NCBI GenBank assembly: GCA_036417435.1
Contig: CM070901.1
Span: 2,578,001 to 2,642,000 of the forward strand
Reading direction: 5' to 3'
Source: Inia geoffrensis
Lineage: Eukaryota; Chordata; Mammalia; Artiodactyla; Iniidae
Length of the DNA stretch: 64,000 nt
The notes under the pieces were generated by a model, which was not told the DNA's origin, did no database searches, and saw only the letters and a program-made list of their open reading frames with translations. The position numbers and the translations under genes were made by a program. This document shows positions 46,241-58,494 of the stretch, in pieces; position 1 is the first letter of the stretch; each line of letters begins with the position of its first letter.

Positions 46241-46608
46241 CTTGTGTTTCATTCCTGCAACCCAGATAAACTGAGGGTACTCATTTCACTGTTTGTCCCA
46301 TTGTGATCTGCCCTTCTGAGAACCAAAGACCACAGCACGCTGAGAAGGGACAGGATCTGTCTGCCATCCATGTTCTTGCTGTATGTCCTGTACCAGGACC
46401 ACACGTCGTCCTTGACAGATCCCCTAATTGTGATGAGTCCCTTTTTCCAGGACTTACAGCCTTGCCCACAGGTCTTCCCAGGAAGGTTCTTGTAAACTCT
46501 CAGAGGATATAAAGACCAGCCATGACCTGGAGCTTTTTTGCGTGCCCTCTTTTGGGAAACTTGGGCTTATGCTCGCCAGTTGATTTTTGTATTCATCACC
46601 TTTCACTT

Positions 46609-47129
46609 AATTTTTTAATTTTTAAAATTTTTATTGAGACATAATTGACATATTATGTAAGTTTCAGGTGTACAACATAATGATTCAATATTTGTATATG
46701 TTGCAAAATACTCACCACAATAAGTCTAGCTGACACCTGTCACCATATAGTTACAAAATTTTTTCTTTCTTATGATGAGAACTTTTAAGACTCTCTTAGC
46801 AGCTTTCAAATACGCGATACAGTATTATGAACTATAGTCAACATGCTGTACACTACTTCCCTAGGATTTATCTATTTTAAAACCGTAAGTTTGTACTTTT
46901 TGCCCACCTTCACCCATTTTTCCCACCTCCCATGCCCCACTTCTGGCAACAACCCATCTGGTTCTCTGTATCTATGTGTTCATTTTTTCCAAGATTTCAC
47001 ATATAAGTTAGATCATATAGTGTTTGTCTTTTTCTGTCTAACTTATTTCACTTAGCATAATGCCCTCCAAGTCCACCATGTTGTACAAAAGGCAGGATTT
47101 CCTACTTTTTTATGACCAAATACTATTCC

Positions 47130-47211
<82 letters not shown>

Positions 47212-47454
47212 ACATTTTCTTTATCCATTTAACCATCAGTGGACACTTAGGTTGTTTCCATATCTTGGCTATTGTAAATGATACTGCAATGAACATAAGG
47301 TGCAGATACCTTTCGAGTTAGTGTTTTCTGTTTCTTCAGATAAATAAATACCCAGAAGTGGAATTGGTGGATCAGATGTTAGTTCTATTTTTAATTTTTT
47401 GAGGAAACTCCATACTTTTTCCTATAGTGACTACACCAATTTACATTCCCACCA
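46609..47454 (-). mobile_element. 5'-truncated older L1 (antisense)
   Basis: TTTTTATTGAGACATAATTG, then TCAGGTGTACAACATAATG and on to CACCAATTTACATTCCCACC, is an older L1 subfamily tail. The 11-bp TSD ACCTTTCACTT (46598-46608 and 47455-47465) is perfect. A GT/AT microsatellite has grown inside it. Confidence 0.9.
47132..47209. repeat. Compound (GT)n(AT)n microsatellite within L1
   Basis: About 16 GT units followed by about 22 AT units, at the L1 position that normally reads TTCCATTGTATATATG. It probably expanded from that TGTATATAT seed. Confidence 0.97.
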
Positions 47455-47465
47455 ACCTTTCACTT

Positions 47466-49020
47466 TAATTATGATATAAATATTAATCAGTACAATAATA
47501 AAATATTACATTAATAATTAACATGAATCCTCTGGCACTTTCGGCCTGCCTTGTGCGTGGGCAGAGAAGCCCTTCACAGTTGGAGGAATGCCCTCAGGCA
47601 TGGAGACATCGGTACCGATGGCTAGAGGTCAGTGAGCACACACAGAGGACCAAGGAATATGACAATATCTGTGACACTGTGCCTGCTTTAAAGGTCACTT
47701 AATACCCTTCTTTTTAATTAATAAAATGATGCTGTTTCTCCGACAGTATTTTTTCCTAAGTATAGTAATATCTTCTTGAATTATGTATTTTTTGGTATCT
47801 TTTTTCTATTTGTCTTATTCTCTATTGGTGGCACCAATTACGCATAATTCATCTTTGCTGTCTATCTTTTGTATTTACTACTTTCTCTCCATTCCTTTAA
47901 AGCTATTTGGCCATTCCCATTTATTTTTCCCACTTTTTACAAAGCTGCTGTGCTTCTTGTCCTGTACCATGCTGTATGCAGTGCATATTTGTCTATTTTT
48001 GTTTCCATCATGGTTTTTATTTACATAATGGGTTTTTTCCTTCCAACTCTTCCTGAACTCTAGTTGCTCATCTTTTGTTTTCTTTCTGTGTCTTACCTGA
48101 ACTTGCTTTAGCTCTTGTTTTAAAGAATTATTATTATGATTAATTTATAGAAGTACATTCCGTCCTAATTTTTTCAGCTACATGGCAGCATTTTTCTGGT
48201 GAACTTTCTTTTTCCACCATTTGTTGGTTTGCTTTTCTGTTCCTTTCCTTGTTTTTTTTCCCCCCTTATATTATCTGTATACAGATCCTGTGCTTGTTCT
48301 ATTATTATTATGACTACTACTGCTGCTACTACTACTACGACTACGACTACTACTACTAATCTCGAACTGAGATGAGTTCCTTCTGAACCAGCTTTTAGTA
48401 GGTTTATGGGGAAGAGTCCAGGGTGGCTTCCTATGCAAACAGTACTCTCTCTGGCTCTTAGGAAATTTCCTCATGGCACCAGTTTATGTGGTTGAATGAG
48501 TTCTTTTAAAGCTATTTTTCCCCCTGGAAGGGGACCAGCAGTTAGTTACATGATTGCTGTCTACCCAGAGCCCCTCTCCTCATGCCTTGCCTCCTGGCAG
48601 ATGACTTTCAGCAAAGACCAAGCATCTGTATGTTCCCATGCAGCGCACATTCTGCTTCTCCACTTTGCCAGACGTGATCCTAGGGAGGTCCCCATCCAAT
48701 TCCCCCAAATCCTCACTCAAGGAGAGGACTTGGAGTCACTCCACAGCCTTGTTCACCACCTTGAGAGCCACTCTCTGCAGGCTTTCTCCAGCCACGGATG
48801 TCTGGTGTATCCCATGGACCTGTTAGATCCTTGTGGTCTTTTCCTCCAGTGGAAATTAAATCTCACTTGCTTATTTTTGTTGTTGTTTTAGAGTGATTAG
48901 TGAGGAAAGAAGGGAGCATAAATGTCTTTTTCCGGCTCTCTTAAGGACAGAAGTTGGTAGTTTATTGGAGGATAAACGGCCTATCTTGCGCTTCTGCTTC
49001 TCACAGATATTTTGTCTCTG
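47466..49020. other. Unassigned sequence with a trinucleotide repeat
   Basis: A T-rich stretch (47700-48290) with no recognised family, then a (TAC/GAC)n-like tract, then GC-richer DNA at 48500-48890. The 131-codon frame at 48496-48891 has no family features. No gene is supported. Confidence 0.4.
48300..48358. repeat. Imperfect (ACT/ACG/GCT)n trinucleotide repeat
   Basis: The TATTATTATTATGACTACTA start continues with TAC, TGC and GAC triplets to about 48358. Confidence 0.9.
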
Positions 49021-49064
49021 CTCCAGGGCAGCACTGTCCAGTGCAGCTGGTGTGAGGATGTTCT

Positions 49065-49200
49065 ACATCTGTGCTGTCCAACATCGCAGCCACGTGTGGC
49101 CGCCGGACACTTGAAAGGTGGCTGGTGTGGCTTAGGAATTGAATTTTTAACTTCATTTAGGTTAATCTATTTAATATTACATTGAATCAGCCACACTCTA
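49065..49200. mobile_element. Possible non-autonomous DNA transposon fragment
   Basis: TGTGCTGTCCAACATCGCAG, then CACTTGAAAGGTGGCTGGTG and GGAATTGAATTTTTAACTTC, resembles a common mammalian MER-type DNA element with tgctgtccaatacggtagcc ends. The right end is missing or decayed. Confidence 0.5.
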
Positions 49201-49841
49201 GTTCTGTAGGTTTCCCCAGAAGAATGCGCTTTTAGAAAGTGTATATCTTTGCAGGTTTTATCTCTGTCTTCTGCCTGGTACCTCCCTGCCCTGAGACAAA
49301 GAACACATTTGGGAACTGCTTGAAGGTAAAAGGGAAGATGCCAGAAAAAAAAGAACAGGGGCGAATACCTCAGAAATCTTATCCTTCATTACCTGGAGTC
49401 CAATTTTCCTCCTTAGATGGAGCCAGAGGCCAAGGATTCTTTGGAAACCCCTAGCAGCTGGATAGATGCCCAGCCCCTTTTAGCCTCAGCTGTCACTTTT
49501 GGTACCTAAGGCAACTGCTAGTGCAGCACTTTTTTTGTGGAATTTATAATCAGCTAGGAAGAAAACCGCTCCTGGCTGGGTGCTAGGTCCAACGGGGCAC
49601 GACGACAGGGAAGACAAGACATGAAGTCGAGTGTGGTCTTACTCCCAGCGGGTGAATGACCACAAAACCTCCATGTACTGGTCTCTACTCACATCACCAG
49701 GGGCTTCTTGCAATTTCCTTTTGTCCTCTGCGGTCTGGCCTCCTCTCTGACTCCGAGGATGTGCCACGTCCCTGCTCTGCTTGCCACAGGACTTTTGCAC
49801 ATTTTTTCCCCCCCAGGTCTAAAATCCTCACCACCCTTGGT
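49201..49841. other. Unique sequence
   Basis: No gene recognised. The open frames at 49656-50127 run into the adjacent SINE. Confidence 0.45.
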
Positions 49842-49855
49842 CATCTTTCACTTTT

Positions 49856-50060
49856 TTTTTTTTTTCTTGCGGTACGCGGGCCTCTCACTGCCGTGGCCTC
49901 TCCCGCCGCGGAGCACAGGCTCCGGACGCGCAGGCCCAGCGGCCATGGCTCACGAGCCCAGCCGCTCCGCGGCATGTGGGATCCCCCCAGACTGGGGCAC
50001 AAACCTGCGTCCCCTGCATCCGCAGGCGGACTCCCAACCACTGCACCACCAGGGAAGCCC
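49856..50060 (-). mobile_element. Cetacean SINE (CHR-2 type), CpG-rich
   Basis: GCGGTACGCGGG, then CTCCCGCCGCGGAGCAC: nearly all CpGs are kept, and the 14-bp TSD CATCTTTCACTTTT (49842-49855 and 50061-50074) is perfect. Both suggest one of the younger insertions in the window. Confidence 0.96.
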
Positions 50061-50258
50061 CATCTTTCACTTTTCACTTCTACCCATTCTTGAGACTGTG
50101 AATATTTTCCCCAGAAAGTCCTCTTGACTCCTTAGTCCAGGGCAATCATATCTTGATGAGTAAAGTGGTTTCGATATCTGCCCAGGAAGCTTACCGTATT
50201 TTAGAACAGGAGCCACAGCTGGGAACACACCTGCATCTCCTCCAGGAACTCGTGATCC

Positions 50259-50688
50259 TGGTACCGAGTCCAAGCTCCTAGCACTCACTGCATATTAGGC
50301 CAATAAATCGAGAGATGAGTCGTTAGGTCAAGGAACAATGACTTTATTCAGAAAGCCAGCAGGCAGAGAAGACGGTGGACTAGTGTCCCAAAGAACCACC
50401 TCCAGGAGTTAGACTTAGGCTTCTTTTATTCTAAAAGGGGAGGGGCTAAAGTCCTGGTTCCAGCCAGACTCAGAGGGGGATGTGTTAATTTCTTTCTTTC
50501 TGCAGCCATTCACAAGTGGGCCTGGTCAGGAGGTTTCCTGTGAGCTAAACAAAGTTATTTTAGCTGAACACTCGTTACCTGGGAGGTAGGGTTCCCAGGA
50601 ATGGGCCATTATGTATAATTTAGGCTTATAGGCAATATCCCTTTAGTGATTGACTTGTAATGGGATACCAAGTTTCTTCCCTGTTACA
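50259..50688 (-). mobile_element. Solo endogenous-retrovirus LTR (ERV1-like)
   Basis: Read on the reverse strand it begins TGTAACAGGGAAG. It has a TATA-like TTAGAATAAAAG, then a poly(A) signal in CTGAATAAAGTC about 60-70 bases downstream, and ends near CTCGGTACCA. This U3-R-U5 order and the TG...CA ends fit a gammaretrovirus-type LTR. It resembles a bovine ERV1 LTR from memory. No internal retroviral genes lie next to it, so it is a solo LTR left by recombination. I could not find the 4-6 bp TSD, so the ends are approximate. Confidence 0.68.
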
Positions 50689-51647
50689 ATACTCTTGGGT
50701 TGTGGTGTTTCCACCCTCTGTCTCTAAGATAGATGGATGTTTGGTGTTTATCATTTTGGGGATGCTTGAAGAACAGATTCTGATTTCAGAAGGGCCATCC
50801 AGGAGCCTCGGATGAAACTTAAACTATTGCTCTGCTGTAAACATTATCCAAATCGTCTTCTCATGCCTCAGTAAAATATTCGCCAGTGATTTGCAACTGC
50901 ACTCGTAGACTCTTTAGTCATAATTTGAAAAAATAAATAAGCATTCCATTCTTGGAACTCACAAGGCAGGGACACTTTTTTAGACTTAGGTATTTTCTAG
51001 AAATGCAGGGTGGAATAATAAAGAATCCTGGTGCAATTTTATTGAAGTGGGGGAGGGGTGGGGGTGCGGGTAAGGCCGTGCTTTTACCTAATGAATAAAG
51101 TTACTTCCCAGTTTGCTACAAAATATGTTCATTGTTCTCTACCAGCGTAGTCCTTTGCTGTTCCAGAGACAGGGCTGGATTGTGGGCGAACAGAAAGAAG
51201 AGCAGAAAAATAAGAAGCAAAAAGAAAATAAGAGAGTCTGATTGGGTTATGGTAGCATGAAGTCCCTAAGACTATTTTTCTGAAAGCAAGAAAGCTTATA
51301 AAACTAATTTCTCCCTTTCAAAAATGACACTGATTATGCTGAGTCAGGAGGATGCTAGGTTAATATCTAAGCCATTTTGTTCTGTTGTCTGGGAGGCTCA
51401 TAGAATGATTCACCAACAAAGGTAACTTCCCGACCAAATAACCTGACTTCTTTGAGTTTCCCAATCTGGAGTGAGTTGCTCATTAGCAATTACTAGTGTG
51501 AAAGGCCGCTAACAGTTGCTTCCTAACTGGAGTTAACTCAGGCCAGATCAGGAAGGGGTAGCTGGCATAGTAGACTATTTCCAAATGATGCGAGTGGAAG
51601 CAAGCATAATTTTACTTTTTAAGACTCAGTTTAATTTTAGCTTTATA
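50689..51647. other. Unique sequence
   Basis: No gene or repeat recognised. Confidence 0.45.
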
Positions 51648-51665
51648 AATGCACTAGCATTTCTT

Positions 51666-51715
51666 TCTCTTTTAAACTCTTTATGTTGGAACACAGTTGA
51701 TTAACAATGTTGTGT
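51666..51715 (-). mobile_element. 50-bp L1 tail insertion with long TSD
   Basis: TCTCTTTTAAACTCTTTATG, then TTGGAACACAGTTGATTAAC and AATGTTGTGT, is the antisense last ~40 bases of L1. It lies exactly between AATGCACTAGCATTTCTT (51648-51665) and AATGCACTAGAATTTCTT (51716-51733), an 18-bp TSD with one mismatch. Confidence 0.85.
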
Positions 51716-51733
51716 AATGCACTAGAATTTCTT

Positions 51734-52277
51734 AAACTTTGGTTATACGATAATTTATATGAGTTTACCAGGAGTAGAACCATAAAAAGATGCAGAAGGT
51801 GAATAGCATCAACTCATAATGCTGGAATTTTCAACTCCTTCATGTCGGTGGTGACACAGAAGGAAGCAGGGTGAGCAGGGTGCGTGTGGGAACTTGATCT
51901 GAGATTTTCTGAGATGTGACCAATATAAGTTGGTCACGTAATTGTTCCAAAATAGCTCCGGAAAAGTGAAATTCAGATGAAGTCATTATGGAGGCTTCAC
52001 AGCCTTTGGAGAGTCTAGGCCTGAGGCTAAGAAAATCAAAATGGACCTTATTTGTATGGAACCAACAAATGAATTAATTAGCTCCTTAAAAAGCTTTAAA
52101 AGTATCACGTTTATGTAGGCTTGCTCAGTGTGAGTTGGAGAGGGTGTTTTGTGAGTCAGTCACAATCAGTGTCCAGTGAAGGTGGAGAGCTTGTATCATA
52201 TACATGGAATTTCTTTGTATTTTTTCCCCTTCATCTGATACGCACTCTTATGTAAAGGACACATACTCCTATAGCTA
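51734..52277. other. Unique sequence
   Basis: No gene or repeat recognised. Confidence 0.45.
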
Positions 52278-52293
52278 AATGTGTGTGTGTGTG

Positions 52294-52610
52294 TTTTTAA
52301 TAAATTTATTTATTTATTTATTTTTGGCTGTGTTGGGTCTTCATTGCTGTGTAGGCTTTCTCTAGTTGCGGCAAGCGGGGGCCCCTCTTCTTTGGGGTGC
52401 GCGGGCTTCTCGTTGCGGTGGCTCCTCTTGTTGCAGAGCATGGGCCCTAGGCGCGCACGGGCTTCAGTAGTTGTGGTACATGGGCTCAGTAGTTGTGGCA
52501 CACGGGTTTAGTTGCTCCGCGGAATGTGGGATCTTCCCAGACCAGGGCTTGAACCCATGTGCCCTTCGTTGGCAGGCAGATTCTTAACCACTGTGCCACC
52601 AGGGAAGTCT
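52294..52610 (-). mobile_element. Longer tRNA-derived SINE (CHR-1-like) in a GT tract
   Basis: A TTTATTTATTTAT tail is followed by GGCTGTGTTGGGTCTTCATT and the body, ending ACCAGGGAAGTC. ATGTGTGTGTGTGTG occurs on both sides, so the SINE duplicated part of a GT repeat. Because the TSD is a simple repeat, the ends are accurate to a few bases. Confidence 0.9.
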
Positions 52611-52719
52611 GAATATGTGTGTGTGTGTGGTTTTTAGTTTTTATTTTTTGGCTAATGGGTGGTCCCTCCTTGTTTGACAGCTTTGGCAGAGAGGAGGTAG
52701 AAGAGGAAAGAATTTTTAA

Positions 52720-53620
52720 AAAATTTATTTTATCGAAGTATAGTTGATTTACAATGTTGTGTTAATTTCTGCTGTACAGCAAGGTGATTCAGTTTTACAC
52801 ACATGTACATTCTTTTTCATATTCTTTTCTGTTATAGTTTATCACAAGGTGTTGAATATAGTTCCCTGTGCTACACAGTAGGACCTTGTTGTTTATCCAT
52901 TCTCTATATACTAGTTTGCATCTGCTAATCCCAAACTCCCAGTCCATCCCTCCCCCAACCCCCTCCCCCTTGGCAACCACAAATCTGTTCTCTATGTCTG
53001 TGAGTCTGTTTCTGCTTTGTAGATAAGTTCATTTGTGTCACATTTTAGATTCCACATATAAGTGATATCATATGATATTTGTCTTCCTCTTTCTGACTTA
53101 CTTCACTTCGTATGATAATCTCTATTTGCATCCATGTTGCTGCAAATGGCATTATTTCATTCTTTCTTATGGCCGAGTAGTATTCCATTGTATATATGTA
53201 CCACATCTTCTTTATCCATTCCTCTGTTGATGGACATTTAGGTTGTTTCCATGTCTTGGCTATTGTGAATAGTGCTGCTATGAACACAGAAGAGCATGTA
53301 CCTTTTGAATTATGGTTTTGTCTGGATATATGCCCAGGGGTGGGATTGCTGGATCATATAGTAGTTCTGTTTTTAGTTTTTTGAGGAACCTCCATACTCT
53401 TCTCCATAGTGGCTGCACGAATGTACATTCCCACCAACAGTAATAGGTGGGTTCCCCTCTCTCCACACCCTCTCCAGCATTTGTTATTTGTAGACTTTTT
53501 GATGATGGTCTCTCTGACCAGAGTGAGGTCATACCTCATTGTAGTTTTGATTGGCATTTCTCTAATAATTAGTGATGTTGAGCATCTTTTCATGTGCCTG
53601 TTGTCCATCTGTATGTAGAG
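52720..53620 (-). mobile_element. 5'-truncated L1 (antisense)
   Basis: TTTATTTTATCGAAGTATAG to GCCTGTTGTCCATCTGTATG covers the antisense 3' UTR and about the last 500 bp of ORF2. ORF2 pieces ([13 protein letters not shown] and FIAALFTIAKTWKQPKCPS) are readable in shifted frames on the reverse strand. Confidence 0.9.
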
Positions 53621-55875
53621 ACATGATGTTGGTTGTCTCAAAGTGTTGAGTGAAAACTCAGAAGCTCACAGAAGGGGTCTCCAAGAGACTCTTGGTCTCC
53701 TCCAGAAATATGAATTATTTATGGCCAGGAGCTCAACATTATTAACATGTGTCAATAAGGCAACATTACACACAATACAAGATTCTTTTTGTTTTGATTG
53801 TGCATTTTGCTACAAGAGCAGATAATGATACTCAAAGTAATGAACCTTAAACTATGAAGATTTTGTTCTTATGTTGAACTAAATGTACATTAAGTCTAAT
53901 ATATATTTAGTAAAATTTATAAACTCCATTGTAACATCTTATAAATCATCATAGATTGAAAGCTATGTGCATCCTACCATAGAATCTGAGAGGCTGGCTG
54001 GATTCAGATGACCCTAGCTTTCTCTCAGGCCCAGAGAAGGTAAGCTTTTGCCTGAGAACACACAGCTAGTAAAGATTCATATCTCTTCACCTCCTCAGTT
54101 TGGAAATAAATGTTTTTAATTAGAATATAAGATTTTCCTCCTTTGGATAAGAAATGAAATGAGATAATTTCTATAATTCTTTCAAAATCTAATAAGATCA
54201 TGAACATTTTACCCAGTCCAATTTCATTGTGTAACTTCGTCTTCATAATCAAGAAATTTCTCCAAATAACCTGTTCTGTTTCATCCTAACTTCTATCATT
54301 ACCATCACTCAGGTATACCCCGTTTTTTTTTTTTTTTTTTGGTAAAATGTTTACGTTACTCTTTCACAATGGGGGTTACTTTGACCTCAACCACTTTTTT
54401 AATAATTTAAGGTATGAGTTCTGTTCTTAATCCAGCCTTAAACGGTATGGATTCTTTCCGTCATCTTACAAATCTCCTGAGAGCCTCTGCTTTTGAGCAG
54501 ATCTCATGAGCCCCTTTTCTTCTCTCCCACCTTAATCTGTAGGTTTTTCTAGGTGCTGGAGCATGGGCAGCAGAGGAAATAGCCCAGACAGCAATGGACG
54601 GGGCGGGGGCGGGGGGGTGAGCTAACAGGAAAGGGAGCTGGAGAATGAGGGTTAGGGGAGGAGCTAAGGTTTTTCCAGGAAAGGAGTTAGGGAGGCTCAC
54701 TTGTTGATTCAGCATCTCTGGTTCCTTAAAAGAAGCCAAGTGTGTAACCTTTGCTTTTATGGAGTCAGGAAAGAAAGCTTTGCTTCTCAGCACAATTAGT
54801 CCCTGCCTCTCCCCACCCCTGTCCTTTTAAAAGAAAACAAAGCTTCCTAGTCCACAGAATTAAAAGGCTGAACACACTTGGAAAAGCTCACCTCTTGGTG
54901 TAACGGGATATGGGCAGGGAGGTAAATATGGGTGTCAGAGCTTTTCTGGTTTCATGGGGGGGCAGGCTCTCTGGGGACAGAAAACTCCAGTTTTCCTGAA
55001 GTGCAGGGACTGGGGCAGAAGAGGTAAGACAGAATCATTCAAGGCAATTTTCCTTGTTTTATGATTTGCTTGTGGCTGTTCCAGTTGTCTTCATCTGTGT
55101 ACAGACAAAGCTGAGTGCAAAAGCTCTGCAGCTTGTGCCCTTACTATATACCCACACCTACGTGAGAACCACGGACCATTTTGTAACACTCCTGGCATTC
55201 TGCAGCAGTTCAAAAGGTACCTTTGCATTTTTCACCTTCCTTTCTCAAAACATAATCTTCCCCAGCTCCACCAAGCACATTTAAATCATGAGAGGATAGA
55301 TGACCTAAAAAGTCATTTACCCTTGCTAAGGTTTCACTTGGAAGACTCCTCCTGATTCTTTATTTTTCTAGATTGACTAAGAGACAGCCCACTGTCGGGA
55401 TAGAAATTTGCAGCATCGTTTGGGTCAAAATAGCACAGCTGTGGACCCACAGTTTAAGAGGTTGCATGTCTTCATCTAGTTAACAAACTGTCTCTTGTTC
55501 TTTATAAGATGTAATACTACCCAAGAGTTTCTGGCCAGTGTTAGGATCAGACCATGGATATAACTTTTGCACCTGATGAGTGGTCCTGTCCATAGTGCAG
55601 GAGGTGTAAAACAATACCTATTTCTTCTGAAACAGTTGGGGTGGGGAGGGAGGCTCAAGTATTCCTCTCATACCACCACTCATTTATTTCCCCTGAGAAA
55701 CATGCAAACAAACACGCAAAAACTTTTTATGCTACAAATGATGTACAAGCATTCTAGCTGTTTGATTGTTGGTTTATAGAATGTACTTGACAGAATGGTA
55801 TGAGGTTCAGAGAGCCTGTGTTACCTGAAATCAAGAGATATGAACATCCTTGTTTGTGGTATGAATCTTCTAGCG
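53621..55875. other. Unique sequence (possible MIR scrap at 54025-54090)
   Basis: No gene recognised. CAGAGAAGGTAAGCTTTTGCC, then CACACAGCTAGTAAAG, resembles the antisense MIR core. A T-run lies at about 54321-54340. The reverse frame 54461-54793 has no family features. Confidence 0.4.
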
Positions 55876-55890
55876 AGAAATGGCAGTGTG

Positions 55891-56720
55891 TACAATGAGA
55901 TACCAACTCACACTGGTCAGAATGGCCGTCATTAAAAAAGTCTACAAATAAAACATGCTGGAGAGGGTGTGGAGAAAAAGGACCCCCCTACACTGTTGGT
56001 GGGAATATAAGCTGGTGAAGCCACTATGGAAAACAGTATAGAAGTTCCTCAGTGAAAAAAAAAAAACTATAAGTAGAGTTACCATATGATGCAGCAATCC
56101 CACTCCTGGGCATATATCTGGACAAAACCGTAATTCAAAAGGTACATGCACTTCTGTGTTCATAGCAGCACTATTCACAATAGCCAAGACATGGAAACAA
56201 CCTAAATGTCTGTGGACAGATGAATGGATAAAGAAGATGTGGTACATAGATACAATGCAGTACTACTCGGCCATAAGAAAGAATGAAATAGTGCCATTTG
56301 CAGCAACATAGTTGGACTTAGAGATTATCATGCTAAGTGAAGTAAGTCAGACAAAGACAAATATCATACAATACCACTTATATGTGGAATCTAAAATATG
56401 ATGTAAATGAACCCATCTATGAAACAGAAACAGACTCACTGACATAGAAAACAGACTGGTGGTTGCCAAGGAGCAGGGGTGAGGGAGGGAAGGATTGGGA
56501 GTTTAGGGTTAGCAGATGCAAACTAGTATATAGAGAATGGATAAGCAACAAGGTGCTACTGTATAGCACAGGGAACTATATTCGACATCCTGTGATAAAC
56601 CATAATGGAAAAGAATATAAAAAAGAATGTATGTATACGTATAACTGAATCACTTTGCTGTACAGCAGAAATTAACACAACATTGTAAATCAACTATACT
56701 TCAATTATAAAAAAAGAAGA
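55891..56720 (+). mobile_element. 5'-truncated L1 (ORF2 end plus 3' UTR)
   Basis: TACAATGAGATACCAACTC runs through the ORF2 C-terminal part and the 3' UTR to an A-rich tail. A perfect 15-bp TSD, AGAAATGGCAGTGTG, lies at 55876-55890 and 56721-56735. Confidence 0.94.
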
Positions 56721-56735
56721 AGAAATGGCAGTGTG

Positions 56736-57209
56736 GTACCTAAGGAAAGCAGCAGAGAAAGAAACTGCTTCCATGTTTCTGTTAGAACTCTCCTTGCTTG
56801 GTTTCTGCTGAAGAATGACACTTTGACGTTCCTCAGGAAATTCACACCACTAAGATTTGTGTGTGTGTTTTTTTTTTTTAATTTGTAATTGCTTAGGATG
56901 TGCACATATTAGAAAGGGTGGGCCCCTGTTTCCCAAATGCGGCGCATCCTTGGCAGCCAGTCAGCACACCGAGGCTGCTGTGGTATCACAATCACGTCCC
57001 ACTTTCAACAGCTTCCTCTTCTCTTTCGCCGAATTGGAAATGAACTCAACTGGGATACTTCAGTCACAGCAAGTGGTAAATAGTAAATTAAGGAAAACAC
57101 CATGAGGACAATGAATTTGTTGCACTGTGGTTAGCCTTGCTGAGGGCAACAGCTCTGGAGAGAGCTAACTTATAGACCACCTAATGCCACAACTCTGTGG
57201 TTAACTTGG
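56736..57209. other. Unique sequence
   Basis: No gene recognised. A short GT/T tract lies at about 56858-56880. Confidence 0.45.
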
Positions 57210-57700
57210 ACTTTGTGATTTAATTTAAAACTTTTACCTTTTTATTTTGAAATAATTTTTTTTTTTTTTTGCGGTACGCGGGCCTCTCACTGCTGTGGCC
57301 TCTCCCGTTGCGGAGCACAGGCTCCGGACGCGCAGGCTCAGTGGCCATGGCTCACGGCCCCAGCCGCTCCGCGGCATGTGGGATCTTCCTGGACCGGGGC
57401 ACGAACCCGCATCCCGTGCATCGGCAGGCGGACTCTCAACCACTGCACCACCAGGGAAGCCCTGAAATAATTTTAGACTTAGAAGAATGTTGCAAAAATG
57501 GAACGAGAAGTTCCCATATGCCCTTCCCCCAGCCTCTCCCAATGTTAATGTTACCTGAGCCTGATAACAATGATCAAAATCGGGGAATTCACGCGGATTT
57601 AATTCCACTCAGTCATCTTCAGATCTTAGTTAAATTTGCTAATTGTGATCTTTTTCAGGCCCAGGATCCAGTCCAGGATTACAGCTTACATTTAATGGTT
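57210..57700 (-). mobile_element. Old L1-type fragment (antisense), split by a SINE
   Basis: Outside the SINE, AGTTCCCATATGCCCTTCCC, CCCAATGTTAATGTTACC and CCAGGATCCAGTCCAGGAT follow a familiar old L1 tail order. Strand and extent are uncertain. Confidence 0.45.
57260..57462 (-). mobile_element. Cetacean SINE (CHR-2 type)
   Basis: The standard antisense body with most CpGs kept. A perfect 12-bp TSD, TGAAATAATTTT, lies at 57248-57259 and 57463-57474. Confidence 0.96.
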
Positions 57701-57709
57701 GGACAATAA

Positions 57710-58305
57710 CTTTTAAAGGTTGCTGTACCACCTACATATTTAATTTTAATTTAAAATTTTAAGCAATCAGGGAGCTTAAGTATAATGGTGTCATAATGAC
57801 AGTAAAAATGTCCAAGCCTGTTGATTGTGAATTCAAATAACTGCCGTGATATGCTTATTCCAGATAGAATGGAAAACAAAAAGTCATCTCCCTGAGCACA
57901 TTTACTTCTCACCCATTTTAAATGGGAAGTGCTATTATAGTCTTGGGAGCATTTTGCCAGGCCAGCACTTCCCATGGTCAGCTGGGTCAGAAGCCAAATT
58001 AGAATTGCCTCCTATTTTTAAATCATTTTGATGAGTTCTAATATTATTACCTGACCCCTATCTTCATCCAAAAGTAGCCTCGGGTTTATCCCTCCAAAAA
58101 GTTTTTTAACCCCTTTTGCTTTGACATATCAACTGTTGAAATTCTCAGCCTGTATCAGTGTAGTTGGAGTTTTGGGGTACCAGTTGTGTGAATAACACTG
58201 GACTAATTAATATTCTGAGAAGTAGATTGGTTCCATTCACAAAGAGCTGAACTCTTATAGGAAAGTGAGTATATATTCAGCTAAAAATTAATTACGTTGT
58301 ATGCA
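57710..58305. other. Unique sequence
   Basis: No gene or repeat recognised. Confidence 0.45.
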
Positions 58306-58309
58306 TTAG

Positions 58310-58461
58310 AGTGCTTCCGAGAAACAGAACCACCAGGATGTGTATATATTACATATACACACACACAGTCACATATATACACATATGGTCCCTCTATAAA
58401 TATGTATACACTCTCTCTAAACACACACTATATATATACTCTTTATATATGTGTGTGTGTG

Positions 58462-58494
<33 letters not shown>

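Noticed and set aside
48496..48891. 131-codon forward frame
   Set aside because: It lies in GC-richer DNA and shows no recognisable domain or exon borders. A translated search could revive it.
50259..50688. Intact provirus
   Set aside because: No gag, pol or env-like frames lie beside the LTR on either side.
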